Of a stretch of DNA of 64,000 nt, positions 23,101-34,412 are shown piece after piece (position 1 is the stretch's first letter; each line of letters starts with the position of its first letter). Made by a program: the position numbers and the translations under genes. The notes under the pieces were generated by a model. That model saw only the letters and a program-made list of their open reading frames with translations. It did no database searches and was not told where the DNA came from. The stretch comes from Rutpela maculata (taxonomy: Eukaryota > Arthropoda > Insecta > Coleoptera > Cerambycidae), in contig OW386293.2 of the NCBI GenBank assembly GCA_936432065.2, forward strand, positions 46,347,923 to 46,411,922, written 5' to 3'.

Positions 23101-23205
23101 AGGGGTCTACAGACGATCCAGCTGCCGGTAGTTTCACTTTTACGAATGAGTTCAAAGCATACCGACAAGGCTGGCTCACTGCCGCTGGATCGTGTGTAGA
23201 CCCCT
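23101..23205. mobile_element. TTAA-type MITE family, copy 3
   Basis: It begins directly after the TTAA shared with copy 2 (23097-23100) and ends GTGTAGACCCCT before TCAA, a one-base change from TTAA. It is 105 bp; its interior is inverted relative to copies 1 and 2. Confidence 0.75.
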
Positions 23206-23621
23206 TCAACAAGTTAAGAACGTAGGCCACTGAATATAATTGGTTGAAATTTTCTTTGATCGAGTGATCATTGGATACAATAAGCTATGTAGTCAACGTG
23301 GACTATCCAGGGCTGAACTAGGTAACTGTTTCTTTGTCATAAAAGTTTAATGAAAATTTGATTAAATCTTTCTGTTGATAAATAAATAAATCTTGTTTAA
23401 CAGTAAAACTAAAGTTTTCAAAAATAAATTATTGTTAAAAAGATGATCGTGATAAGATTAAAATAAAGGGTAGTGAAACGGTTTTTAATTAATCCGTGAA
23501 AGAACGATTGACACTGTGGAATGTTGGAGTAGATCACGCAAAACCTTGCCGTTTCAATCGGCAAAATATGACTTTCGTGAGGCAATATGGACACTCTGTT
23601 TAAGACTACCTCCTATTTTTA
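23206..23621. other. Unannotated spacer
   Basis: Nothing recognised. Confidence 0.4.
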
Positions 23622-24045
23622 CTCCCACATCCAGTGGAAGTATAGTGACGACAAAAAAAAATGGAAAATTTTTATTGTTCAAATAGGCTTACAATGTCAG
23701 ATTTTAAGTTTGAGCAAAAAACAAATTTCTGTCTGTCTGTCGATCTGTCCGTAACTTTCTTTGTGCGCACAATTACTCTGGAACCGTATAAGATATTGAC
23801 TTGAAATTTGGTACAGGTATGTGTTTTAACGGGATCTGGAACTAGCTTATATTTTCATCTTATTTCGTTGAAGGGTACATGAGGGTAAATTAATAAATCA
23901 AGCAGGTAGGAGTCCATAAAATTGGTACTTAGTATATACAAAAGAAGTTATAAGGTCTCAAAAAATTTTTTGGCATTAGCCACCCCCATTACCACCCCCC
24001 AAAAATATTATGATTTAGTGTGTGTACAAGAACCAAAAACTTCAA
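23622..24045 (+). repeat. Interspersed repeat family 1, copy 2
   Basis: Same ordered landmarks as 14523-14925: CCACATCCAGT, CTGTCTGTCTG, GGAACCGT, TTGACTTGAAATTTGGTAC and the C-rich block after GGCATTAGCCACC. Confidence 0.7.
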
Positions 24046-24274
24046 ATTATTTTTTTACTTCATACCGGGCGAACGAAGTGTCATAAAAGTATCACATTTA
24101 CTCCTAATAAAATAATATACTATTTTGAAATATTTTTATTATAGCTAAATATTAAAATATCCGATATAGGATATAGGTTAAAATATCGAATATTTTTATA
24201 TTTATGATAAATATCACGATATTTTCGAACCCTACATTAGGTTACATTAACATTTTCTTTTTTTTTTTTTTCAG

Positions 24275-24328
24275 AAAACCTTCGCCAATCATACACCAAC
24301 GATAAAGTTCCTAGGAAATGAAAATGGG
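24275..24328 (+). CDS. Candidate internal exon (18 codons), possibly KGD4/MRPS36-like
   Basis: A poly-T tract ending TTTTCAG immediately precedes 24275, and GTAAGT follows at 24329, so both splice sites are near consensus. The 54-bp segment is open in the first frame and reads KTFANHTPTIKFLGNENG. The core PTIKFLG resembles the N-terminal motif of the small 2-oxoglutarate dehydrogenase subunit Kgd4/MRPS36 (Pro-x-Ile-Lys/Arg-Phe). That assignment rests on a few residues. No neighbouring exon is recognised in the window. It could be the only host exon here, a pseudo-exon, or chance. Confidence 0.35.
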
Positions 24329-24846
24329 GTAAGTTTTTTTTATGACGAAAATATAAACCAACGTATTTTTTACCATGATGTATTTTTTACTTAGTTGTTA
24401 ATTACTTTACTTAGTTAATTAGTTGAATATAAATGTATGAAAATTAAATTTTGTTCGTAAAACATTGACGGGCATGCTACACGTACGATGCTCGATATCA
24501 AACATGATAATTTATTTATTTTACATTTTACGTTAAAAACTTAGCCTTAACCACTAAATAGACGCCCAAATTACAGCGAATTTTTTAATACTATTGTATT
24601 AATCTTTCACTTATTCGACATTTTTCAAATTACTTTGGTGTTACAGGGACGGATTTAAGGGTGTTCTAGAACTATTTGAGGGGCGACATTTCATGGTATC
24701 GGTAGTAACATTATATATCATATAAGTATTTCATTAAGTCTTACTTCTTTTTAAAAAAAAATAAATTCTTTTAACCATACCATGCAATTTGCAAAAGATT
24801 TCGTATAAATCACCGAAGCCTCACCAAAGTAATGATTTGACAAATA
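24329..24846. other. Spacer with a possible truncated hAT end
   Basis: CAGGGACGGATTTAAGGG near 24648 resembles a hAT-type terminus, but no matching partner was found. Otherwise AT-rich and empty. Confidence 0.35.
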
Positions 24847-25000
24847 CAGGGCCAGCCTTTGGAATATACTTTTTTTTTAGTAAAATTTATGACGAAAAAA
24901 TTTTGTTTTGGATTTTACCCCCCACCCCCCATCAATTTTGATATGAGGACGAAAAATTTTTTTTCGCATGAGGGCGCTTGAGGAACTAAGGCCGGCCCTG
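24847..25000. mobile_element. Short hAT-type MITE, 154 bp
   Basis: The termini CAGGGCCAGCCTT and AAGGCCGGCCCTG are inverted repeats. Flanking octamers GACAAATA (24839-24846) and AACAAATA (25001-25008) match at 7 of 8 positions. Confidence 0.75.
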
Positions 25001-25008
25001 AACAAATA

Positions 25009-26856
25009 TAAAAAAAAAGTAAAGATCGAATTGAGAATTTACCTTTTTAAAATGTTTTGAAGTCGATAGAAAACAACTACGGTAAAACATCCGAAGACAT
25101 ATAGTCTACATCCGCCAATTTTTTTTTTCGCGAATCAAACGAACCTAATATCTCATTTTTCAAAATCGGTCTACCCGTTTAGACTATACAAGCTAACACG
25201 TAAACATGTCGCATACGTACATACAGACACGTGGAATAATTTACTCCCCTTTACGTTGCGTAGTCTAGTAAAAATACAACGAATTTCTTCTGCGTTACTC
25301 TGCATTAAGTGTTATTTATTACAAACGGAATTTCGTTATATTTGATTTCAGTAAATTCATTCAGAAGGATGCCATTAGTTTTTTTTTTTCCTTTAATGGT
25401 AGACCTCGAATAAGTATTGATCTCCGCAAGGATGAGAATGATCTTGCTATACTTAGATAGTGTCGGCACTGTCAGTACTAAATATTTGGCTTAGGTTTGT
25501 TATGTTCATGTTAGTAACGTTATCTTAGCGGATAGTATGGAATAAAATTCAATCATCTTTGTTCGTATATTCATGTTTTCATATATATACCTAAACCTAC
25601 TTTATTTTATTCGATTTCTAACCATTCCGCAAATCGTCTAAGCTTGATTCCAAAATCTAGAGATTGCAAACACTGGTACACTGTTACAGTGACGTTACGT
25701 AGGCATGTTGCGGTGACGTAGCATAAAATGTTAAAATTTAACATTACTCCAATATTACACTGTGACATTTCTATATTTTAACTCTTTCGTGACCGTAATT
25801 TAACTCAGACTGAGACGAAGCGAGCCAGGGTAGTTTTCGATGAACGAAGAGCCACCCGATCCTCCCCCGCCTAGCGACGCCACTACGTTTTCACAAGGGA
25901 CAATTTATTGTTATCGAAAAATATTCTGTAACAGATTACGCACGTGCCGGAGCAAGCTAATTTCAATATTGGGGAATCCCCGTCCATTCCAGTTCTAAAT
26001 ATATTTTCATAGTTGTTAAACCGCGTACTTAATGATGTAATAATTCTTCAAACACGGATTTAATGACGAAATCCTCTTTAAGAGATGATAAATGTCTAAT
26101 GAAAGTTAATAAACCGAGTTTTTCACTCGAATCCGTTAATTAGTTAAAGAAGAAATAAAGACCAGTGCAAAGAGTGAGAATCCCATGCGGTATATCCACC
26201 AGCAGATCTTACAGGCATCCTTGACATTTCAGGGAAACAAGTCGACGAAGAGAATGCGACACAGAGAAAGAGGGGAGACGGTGTTTCGCAGTCTCATATG
26301 TACGTCTATTAAACTGAACGTAAGCTAAGCACTCTGTAAGTTTAGCGGGCAATAAAGAAACGAGTTGTTTAATGCATTCGATATTAAATCTAATGAACGC
26401 TGGCTCGATCGAGAACTTGGCAAATATTTGATCAAAACTTCACGTAATTCGTGCAATTGGTAATTATTGCAAGTTGCAAGAATTGATTTTTATAGGTATA
26501 TAAGTTGGTTTTAATCAATATGAAAGTCAGGCGACAGAATAGGTAGCTCTATACCTTACTGACAAGAATTAAGAAGTTTGAAAAATAGTCAGTTTTCAAT
26601 TTGTCGAAAATTGGAGTCCGTGTGCAACTAGGTGAACCAATATTGAGCCATACGTCAAAAGTTTTAGATATTTAGATTACGAAATTATTTGGGCCGTTCC
26701 TTACAGATGCGTCGGGAGGGAGAAAATCACCCCCATTGCAAATAAACCCAGTTTAATTCATTAAAATACGTGAATTTTGTCTAAAATATTGAAAGCATTA
26801 CAAGATTAGTTTCTTTTAGTTTTTGAAGCTTATACTTGACGTATGTGTCCTAATAG
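25009..26856. other. Unannotated 1.8-kb stretch, more complex in sequence
   Basis: No repeat partner in the window and no long frame. Around 25790-26340 the sequence is less AT-rich and free of repeats, which could be unique host DNA (regulatory or untranslated). I cannot support a specific feature. Confidence 0.35.
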
Positions 26857-26981
26857 TTTTATCCTTTGAGATCTATCAAATGTTTAGCATCCATTTTGAC
26901 ACATAAAACCTGGGAAATTCCCAGGTATCTATGTGTGTTAATAAAGGATGCAAAACGTTTGTTTGGTCTCAAGGGATAAAA
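26857..26981. repeat. Imperfect hairpin with ~60-bp arms
   Basis: TTTTATCCTTTGAGATC at the left pairs with GGTCTCAAGGGATAAAA at the right, with AAACCTGGGAA/TTCCCAGGT at the centre. It is probably a small hairpin MITE; a structured RNA is the alternative. Confidence 0.6.
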
Positions 26982-27255
26982 ACCATACCATGGCTCGATG
27001 GAAATGGGCTTGCAGGGGTGAGAGAATACTAAAGGGGTAATGGTGATTTAAAAAAATCGAGTCTTATATCATTTTCGAGGTTCTTGGAGACAATAAATTC
27101 AATTCCGCTAGTGATTTTTGCCTATCTTCTTTTGTTATAGACGTCAACGGAATCAATACTTTAACATCACATATCTGCCATGCGATGTTAAAGTATTTAA
27201 TTCATTTTATTTGTATTACTTTAAGTGTTAAATAAAGTCCATTTAAATAACATAA

Positions 27256-28024
27256 TTTATTCTCTAGATGCATTCTCATCTGCAGAAGTCGTACAGATTT
27301 AGATTTAAAACAGATAATTGGAAATTTCGAATTTAGTCTAGTACCAAGATCTTTATTCTATCCAGATAGCTCTATGATCCACGGACAAGGTAAAAGCAAA
27401 TTGATGCATCATTTAGAGGAGGTCGGTAAAAATCCAATAACTGAAGCCACCGTGGTTGCTGGAGATGATGGTGAAATATTTAGTGTTGCTGTTATTGATG
27501 GCATGGCAGAAGTACAAACGCTGTCATTTAAAAATGCTGTTTTTGTCTTAGATCTAGCAGAGCTATTTTCAAGGAAGATATTCACAAAATATGCGCAGTA
27601 CTCGGAAATACATGTAGTTTTTGATACATATTTGAAAGGATCTCTTGAGTCACTACAAGGAAGTAGAAGAGTAAAAGGTGCCCTACCTGTTCAATATCAC
27701 ATTGATGGTACAACGCAACTGAAAGGTACAAATATTAAAAAACTGCTATCTCATACGTCAACTAAGGAGGTTATTACGGAATATTTTTCCAACAAACTGA
27801 TAGTTTCAGGAAACAAATGCAATAAAAAGGTTGTTTGTGCTTTCAAAGACTCAATAAAGGCTACAGCTGTATTCAGTGATGTGATACATCTAAAAAGCTC
27901 CTACGAAGAAGCTGACACCAAATTGATTTTCCATTCTGTGGATGCGTCAAAAAGAGGTTCAAATTTAATAAGAAAAGCAGGCTGGAATTTGACATTTGCT
28001 GTTGCACCTACAACAGAGTTTTGA
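27256..28024 (+). pseudogene. Fragment of multi-copy insect protein with EADTK motif
   Basis: The frame is open from the stop before 27256 to TGA at 28022-28024; an ATG lies at 27374. Reading upstream of that ATG fits the family better (DLDLKQII, then SLVPRSLFYPDSS), so the real start was further 5'. Landmarks are KSKLMHHLE, FDTYLKGSL, a tract ending KKLLSHTSTKE, and SYEEADTKLIFHSVDASKRG. In relatives known to me, EADTK is followed by a SPDTDVL-type acidic motif of a PIN-like fold; here the sequence diverges straight after RGSNL and stops. It is thus truncated at both ends. The function is unknown, and high copy number in insects suggests linkage to mobile elements. Confidence 0.6.
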
Positions 28025-28643
28025 TAAAACTTACAGGGACCGGTGATCCTAACATCCATTGAATGAAAAGTTCGTTTCCACTACTGAGCCTCCACCTAAA
28101 CCCAGTAGATTTTGGCACATCAAGACATCGTTTCCAAATGGTTGCTTGGTAGTTGGCTCGAAGTGTATATTGCAATAAACAGTCTTCGTAGGCAGCTGAG
28201 TGGTTATCTTTTTGTCCTCTGCTGTAGGCACATATTTTATTAAAGATTTTTTTTTTTAAATATCAATAACAAAAAAATTTGCTAAGAGAAATAAGCGTAT
28301 TTTTACTTTTACTCTATATCTGCACCATTTTCAATTTTTTGGGAAAATCCTAAGATGTGTTTGATTTACTGGTAAATTCTGGACTTAACTTAAAAAAAAA
28401 TCATTCGATTCGGAAAATGTATTTGAAACGCTCAACTTTATAGACAGATATGCAGCCGTTTACTGGTTACCAAGACCTAATTGATAATTACTCCAAATAC
28501 TATTTTGACCCCCCCTCAAATTATACCAAAATATTGACTGCGACACGGACTAGAAGGCGGTTAAAACCATTTTCAAACATTTATATTTTAAAATAGATCT
28601 CACAACATTAACAACTCTGAACTCAAACCTCAATTCATTCATA
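28025..28643. other. Spacer after the truncated gene
   Basis: A 60-codon minus frame at 28049-28231 has no recognisable motif. Nothing continues the truncated family domain in the plus orientation. Confidence 0.4.
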
Positions 28644-29300
28644 TACTACGGGAGCCCACCCTAAGTGTCCGTGCATCACCCCCGATCCTTGGGGAAATGT
28701 TTTTCATAAAGATTAAAGCCTAAGGAACAATTTAAAACATGCCCCCCCAAAAATAATTGCCTGCACTTTCAAAATGGCGTCCGTTTAAAAAAAAATTGCA
28801 AATAATATTGTTTTTGTCATTTAACACAAAAACTAAAAAAGATGGAGAAAAACTTTCTGCACAAAAACAAAGATCATAAAATTTTCTACAATGTTGTTCC
28901 TATACAATATTTCGATAGGAGTTACCATTTTCCAGATAAATGATTCAGCTCTTAAAATAAAATATAAAATTCAATATAAAACGTAATACTACGGGAGCCC
29001 ACCCTAACTGTCCGTACACCCCCCCATCCTTGGGGACAATGTTTTTCATAAAGATTAAAGCCTAAGGAACAATTTAAGACATGTCCCCCCAAAAAAAAAA
29101 AAATGGCTGTACTTTCAAAATGGCGTCCGTTTAAAAAAAAATACAAATATTGTTTTGGTCATTTAACCCAAAAACTAAAAAATATGGAGAAAAACTTTCT
29201 CCACAAAACACAAAGTACATAAAATTTTCTACAATTTTGTTCCTATACAATATTTGGATAGGAGTTACCATTTTCCAGATACCATTGTTACCGTTTTCGA
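28644..29300 (+). repeat. ~340-bp direct tandem duplication
   Basis: The second unit starts at 28986. Both begin TACTACGGGAGCCCACCCTA and share TTCAAAATGGCGTCCGTTT, ATGGAGAAAAACTTTCT and TTGTTCCTATACAATATTT. The open frame at 28952-29146 is an artefact of this repeat. Confidence 0.85.
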
Positions 29301-29538
29301 GATAAATGTCTGCAAATTATATTATTATTATTATTTTTTTCAGTTTATTTTATTTTTTGTTATGTTAATAATATAAAGTAATATTATACGCCTTATAATA
29401 ATTGTCACAGTTATTTCCGCTAAGTCATTTACCGATATATGAATTTCCATGTTTTCTTAATTTTGGACTCAAGGATCGGGAGGGCTAGGGAGGGCTCCCC
29501 GACTAATATGATTCTTTCCGAAATTACTATTCTCTAAT

Positions 29539-31348
29539 TAGGCGAGCGGTGCACCCCTAAAAAGATGAATAAAAAAGTGACATAACCTCCCGAACAAAGT
29601 TGCCAGATTAAAACTAATTGCAATCGATTAGTTACGTTTTAGGGAACAAAAAACCTAAATAACATTTTTTTGTCCGAGTGGCAGGTAATTTGTTACAACC
29701 AATGAAATTGCAGAGTAAAAAAAATGTAAAAAATCCATTTGAAAACACATTTTTTAAGTTAATTGGGCAAAAATAAACACTTTTTGTCTCTTATAATGTT
29801 TTCGAAAAATGCCCTGTTTTTGAGTTATAGGCGATTTAATGTCCGAAAATGGCCAAAAGTCAACTTCAAAAATTCTTATCTCGGCTTCTACTGAACTTTT
29901 TTTAATGTTTTGGGTCGAAAAATGATCAATAATACTTATACTTAAACATACTATTTTTTGTAATAAAGCAACTTTTCATTTTCATTCCACTCGGATGCAG
30001 AACATAAAAAAAGTGAAAAAATTTTTTTATTTTATAAAGTTTTTCAAAATTTTTCAATTAAGTCAGGCTAGAAAAAAACAAAAAAATAAAAGTGGGTAGA
30101 CCGCGTGTTTCTGAACAAAAAATGTTTTAATAAAATGTATCGCTAATGCCACGGTTTTCCCGGAAAAAAAGGAGCAAAGGATGGATGGAAAAATATACTT
30201 ATATGAATTATCATGCCCGAACTCAATCGTCACAATAAACAATATAGAGAAAAATAAAAGCCCCTTCAAAAAAATTCTTTCTTCATTGAAAACTGTTAAA
30301 AAGAATGTACACTTTATGATTATTATGGTTTATTAAGTTGTAGTAACGTGGATTCAAAAGAAGTACATCTCAAATCATTTTAATTTAACTGCTTGATGGT
30401 TTTCTTGATAAATATATTGGAGGCTGTAACCATGATAAGAAATTGCGATTATCCGTATAACTATGAAAGTATCTTTGATTGTTTTGAATATAAATTCTGA
30501 AACTTTTCCAATACATTACATTTACATTTCCAATATTTTCCCTCCAGACTCACTATTTATCCTCTTAGTCACTAAGAAAAAATTTAAAAATGTGTAATCA
30601 GAAAGAGAAAATAGCTTTATTTTACTTGTTAGAACTGCTAAGAATTTTTGAGGTTCCGTAGTATGCATTTAACCGTGCGCTTGTCCGAGCAGAGTGACAA
30701 CGTTATTTCACTATTTTTTTCCGGGAAAACCGTGGCTTTAGCGATACATTTTATTAGAACATTTTTTGTTCAAAAACATGTGGTCTACCCACTTTTATTT
30801 TTTGTTTTTTTTCTAGCCTGACTTAATTTAAAAATTTTGAAAAAATTGATAAAATAAAAAAAAAATTTCACTTTTTTTATGGTCTGCATCCGAGTGGAAT
30901 GAAAATGAAAAGTTGCTTTATTGCAAAAAATAGTATGTTTAAGTATAAGTATTAACGATCATTTTACGACCCAAAACATTAAAAAAAGTCCAGTAGAAGC
31001 CGAGATAAGAATTTTTGACGTTGTCGACTTTTGGCCATTTTCGGACCTTAAATCGCCTATAACTCAAAAACAGTACATTTTTCGAAAACATTACAAGAGA
31101 CAAAAAGTGTTTATTTTTGCCCAATTAACTTACAAAATGTGTTTTCAAATGGATTTTTTACATTTTTTTTACTCTGCAATTTCATTGGTAGTAACAAATT
31201 ACCTGCCACTCGGACAAAAAAATGTTATTTAGGTTTTTTGTTCCCTAAAACGTAACTAATCAATTCCAATTGGTTTCAATCTGGCAACTTTGTTCGGGAG
31301 GTTATGTCACTTTTTTATTCATCTTTTTAGGGGTGCACCGCTCGCCTA
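29539..31348. mobile_element. Large foldback element, ~625-bp arms
   Basis: 29539-30165 is the near-complete inverse of 30718-31348. The termini are TAGGCGAGCGGTGCACCCCT and its inverse, flanked by AAT on both sides (29536-29538, 31349-31351), a possible 3-bp duplication. The 550-bp loop (30166-30717) is AT-rich with no transposase. Open frames in the arms appear as mirrored pairs and are artefacts. Confidence 0.88.
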
Positions 31349-31351
31349 AAT

Positions 31352-32084
31352 TAACTTCAGGAAATGTGTACGCACCTAAAGAGTGAGTGTTACTGACGTC
31401 TAGTTTTTGAGAAGTAAATTAATGTTGTTAAAAAGGAGCGAGATGCTACAGCTAGCGTTCTACACAAAATTAACTGACATTGATATAATTGACATCTATT
31501 TAAATTTGTTCTTGACCTGTCTTCTTAGATTTCCTTAAAGTTGCCCTGACATACCGATTGCATTTCATGGCCTTCATTTGATAATTACAAAATTACACAT
31601 GATGGACTACGGACTTCCTGCTTCGATCTTTTTCTACTACTGACCGCAACTAACATCAAAATTGCAATTCCTTCTGTTTCTACGGATGCTCCAAGATTAT
31701 GTGTAATTTAGTTATTAATTTTTAATGGGTCTCGCTTTTTGTTAAGATTTTTTGCTACTTATTTTTTTATATAATTAAGTGCCGCGTCTCTACTTGGCCT
31801 CGAAGATCTAATACATAATGACAAAAAGAAATGTTAGTGATGCTGCAGTATTCCAATGCATGCCAACACGTCTGATATTTCATCCATTTTGCTTGACATT
31901 GTTTTAGTGGCTCTCCAAGGCACCTCAATGAAGTATGAGAAGTGCCCCCAGGGACGTAAAGTAGACTTCCAGTTGAACTTAAATATGTCGTTAATTTGAA
32001 GTTGTTTATTAATTGGATTTTTAACTGACTCGCGTTTTTAAGAAATTTTATCAATATCAATTTTTTTAATGTATTGGTGGGGGA
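31352..32084. other. Unannotated spacer
   Basis: A minus frame of 97 codons (31767-32060) has no motif that I recognise. Nothing else. Confidence 0.35.
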
Positions 32085-32089
32085 GGGGA

Positions 32090-32392
32090 GGAACTCAGTC
32101 AGTTAAAGCGTATTGTGTGGCGAATATGCTGTTTGCACTGTCTATTGTGTACTGAGTTCGAGATCCAGCACCGGCACTGACAGTCTCAGTGGGGTATGAA
32201 TGTATGCCTGCGTTTTTTCAACCCTCCGGACAACCTTGACTTTGGATTTGGGAGTTGTCTACGATGGTGTGGTTGTATGTGTCTGCGGTGAAATGGTTCA
32301 TCGCAAATTTGTTTTCTGACGAGTCCTATATAACTTTTTAGAGGTCGTTTGGTTATTATGGACAATAAAAAAAGATTATTATTATATATTAA
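32090..32392 (+). mobile_element. tRNA-derived SINE
   Basis: The head has an A-box-like CAGTCAGTTAAAGCG (about 32096) and a B-box-like GAGTTCGAGATCCA (about 32155) at tRNA-like spacing. A GC-richer body follows, and the 3' end is AATAAAAAAAGATTATTATTAT. No clear target duplication was found. A cloverleaf does not form, so it is not a tRNA gene. Confidence 0.6.
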
Positions 32393-33429
32393 CTAGAAAA
32401 ATATTTGCTCAATCTTGATACTGCTTCTTTATTCCTGAACCAACCTGTACATTAATTGCATTGACGTACGAATTCCAGTTGACGTTGAAGTTCCCTCGTT
32501 AAAATTCATCGGTTTTTAAATGGCCTAAAACTACTTTTGACGTACCGTCACCGATTAATGGATGTCACATAATGAGGGAGCGCTGCCTAATTCAAATTGA
32601 TTGTAAATTCCAATTATGGCGTACCGCTGCGTACACTGGTCACATCGGCGCCTGGCGAATAATTTCTAGAGGGGGTGGTATCATTGAAGGAAAAGAAAGC
32701 TTTCAAATTTGAAAAATACAAATGTAATAATTAAATATTGATTCATTATATCATGTCTTTGGGTTTATTTTGTATGAATTTATAATACAAAAATTAAAAA
32801 TAGCGTATTTGTAAAGGAAAAAGTTAGTAAATCAATACCTCGATAATCATTTTTACGTGCCAAAGTAAATCGTTTACAAAACTCCCAATTAAGAAAGTTG
32901 AGCGGTAACCCATAAGAAACGGCTATTAGTGAAACAGTCTTGTAATTTGGTATACTGATTTCTATCATTAAGACGACTATTTTTCCGAGCAGCGCCAAAT
33001 CAAAATGGCTTCCGGTTTCAAGGTGGCGGCTGTTTTAGAAAATTTAGAAAGTCGACGTTTCTAGCTAAACTATTGATTTTATGAAAAAAAGTTGTTAAGA
33101 AAAATTGTTCGGCATTAAATTCTGAATAAGAAAGTTCTTATAAGTTTTTTTCTAGAATTAAAAATTGAGACTACGGGGTAAAATATCACAGTCAGTTTCT
33201 TCTGATATTTTACAAAATACGCAAAGTAATGTTCTATATTTGTCATAATAATTATCCTTTGACCATAAAGTAACAGTATGGGATGTGTACAAAAAAGACA
33301 GTTTAAAAAGTCATAAGTTTTTGATTGCTGATCAAATGCAATATACTAGTTTTCGTATTTGTGAAGAGTATAATAAATTCTAGATGATAAAATATAAACA
33401 AATTCTTAATTTTCTTTTTCTAAAATGAA
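32393..33429. other. Unannotated spacer
   Basis: No recognised genes. The GGCGGC / AAATGGCTTCCGG words at about 33000-33030 are typical repeat-like vocabulary but have no clear partner here. Confidence 0.35.
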
Positions 33430-33642
33430 CAGGGTTATTCTTTATATTTAGGCCACCCTTTATTATCGTTATTATTAGAGATAGAAAAAAAAGTTTCGGA
33501 CGAAAGTTCTAGGGCTGTAATTGAACCCCTTTAATAAGCTAATGGAAACACAGTGGCGTGCAGAAATTGTATTTTTTTTATTGTTGAATTTTCCTTTTTT
33601 TCTGATTTCAAAAATATGATATATGATAGTCCTATCTTTAAC

Positions 33643-33767
33643 GGAAATTACAATTATTAAAGTAGTCCATCAAAATGACAAGTATTCTATTATTAAATCT
33701 GCCAGCGTTTCATATAATAACAGAATACTTGTCATTTTCACAGGCTACCTTAATAATTGTAATTTCC
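33643..33767. repeat. Nested hairpin, ~55-bp arms
   Basis: GGAAATTACAATTATTAA at the left pairs with TTAATAATTGTAATTTCC at the right, and AATGACAAGTATTCT pairs with AGAATACTTGTCATT. It lies exactly between the left TIR and the captured exon. It may be a small MITE inserted there. Confidence 0.75.
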
Positions 33768-33799
33768 CTTCGTATAATAAATAGCTTAAATACGACTTT

Positions 33800-33949
33800 C
33801 AAGGTCAAAGATTCACACTCAGAGATGGATCACAAACTTTAGGAACTGGAGTAGTTACCAATACTTTACCTTTGATGTCTGAAGAAGAAAGACAGTCACT
33901 TACAGAAGGTAAAAAGGCGAGGGAGAAGAAAGCCTCGAAAGCAAATTAG
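33800..33949 (+). pseudogene. Mitochondrial elongation factor Tu, captured last exon
   Basis: The frame reads GQRFTLRDGSQTLGTGVVTN, then NTLPLMSEEERQSL, then a Lys-rich tail and TAG at 33947-33949. GQRFTLRDG...TGVVTN is the conserved end of domain 3 of mitochondrial EF-Tu, the GTPase that brings aminoacyl-tRNA to the mitoribosome. Only the last ~48 codons are present. A plausible acceptor (TTCAAG before GTCAAAG, about 33800-33804) may mark an exon boundary. It sits inside a TIR element, so it is a transduplicated fragment rather than a functional gene. No stop or shift interrupts it, suggesting recent capture or chance preservation. Confidence 0.8.
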
Positions 33950-34412
33950 GTTATTATTTGTTTGTTTGATATTAATTTATCTATATTTTATATAGTGATT
34001 AATTAAGTTTTTAGTTGTTCAAATGAATCTTCTCGTTTTTAGCAATTATTTGTTTATTTTTTTTGTAAAATTTCTAAAGCTACAGTAAAGTGTTTAATGC
34101 AACATCTAATTTAGGTATAACATATATTTTGCAATTTTGCAATGTTCAATAACTCGAAAGCGGTTAAAGATAGGACTATCATATGTCATGTTTTTGAAAT
34201 CAGAAGAAAAAGAATAATTAAAAAATTCGTCAATACACAGGACGTTCCATAAAAAAATATACGATTGCACCTCAATTTCTGCACGCCACTGAGCTTTCAT
34301 TGTCTTATTAGAGGGGTTCAGTTACAGCCCTACAACTTTCGTCCGAAACTTTTTATTTTATCTCCAATAATAACGATAATAAAGGGTGGCCTAAATATAA
34401 TGAATAACCCTG

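Larger units (their letters stand above)
33430..34412. mobile_element. TIR transposon carrying a captured host exon
   Basis: The termini CAGGGTTATTCTTTATATTT and the inverse (AAATATAATGAATAACCCTG) extend into long inverted repeats: 33430-33642 and about 34163-34412, with GGACGAAAGTT and GTGGCGTGCAGAAATTG in common. Between them lie a hairpin (33643-33767) and the end of a mitochondrial EF-Tu gene (to 33949) plus AT-rich sequence. There is no transposase and no obvious target duplication, so the superfamily is open. It is a Pack-type (gene-carrying) non-autonomous element. Confidence 0.8.

Noticed and set aside
30921..31232. Plus-strand 103-codon ORF
   Set aside because: It lies in a foldback arm; the mirrored arm does not keep the frame.
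31767..32060. Minus-strand 97-codon ORF
   Set aside because: No motif, no context and average composition; not supported as a gene.
32096..32170. tRNA gene
   Set aside because: Only promoter boxes are conserved; it continues into a SINE body with an A-rich tail.
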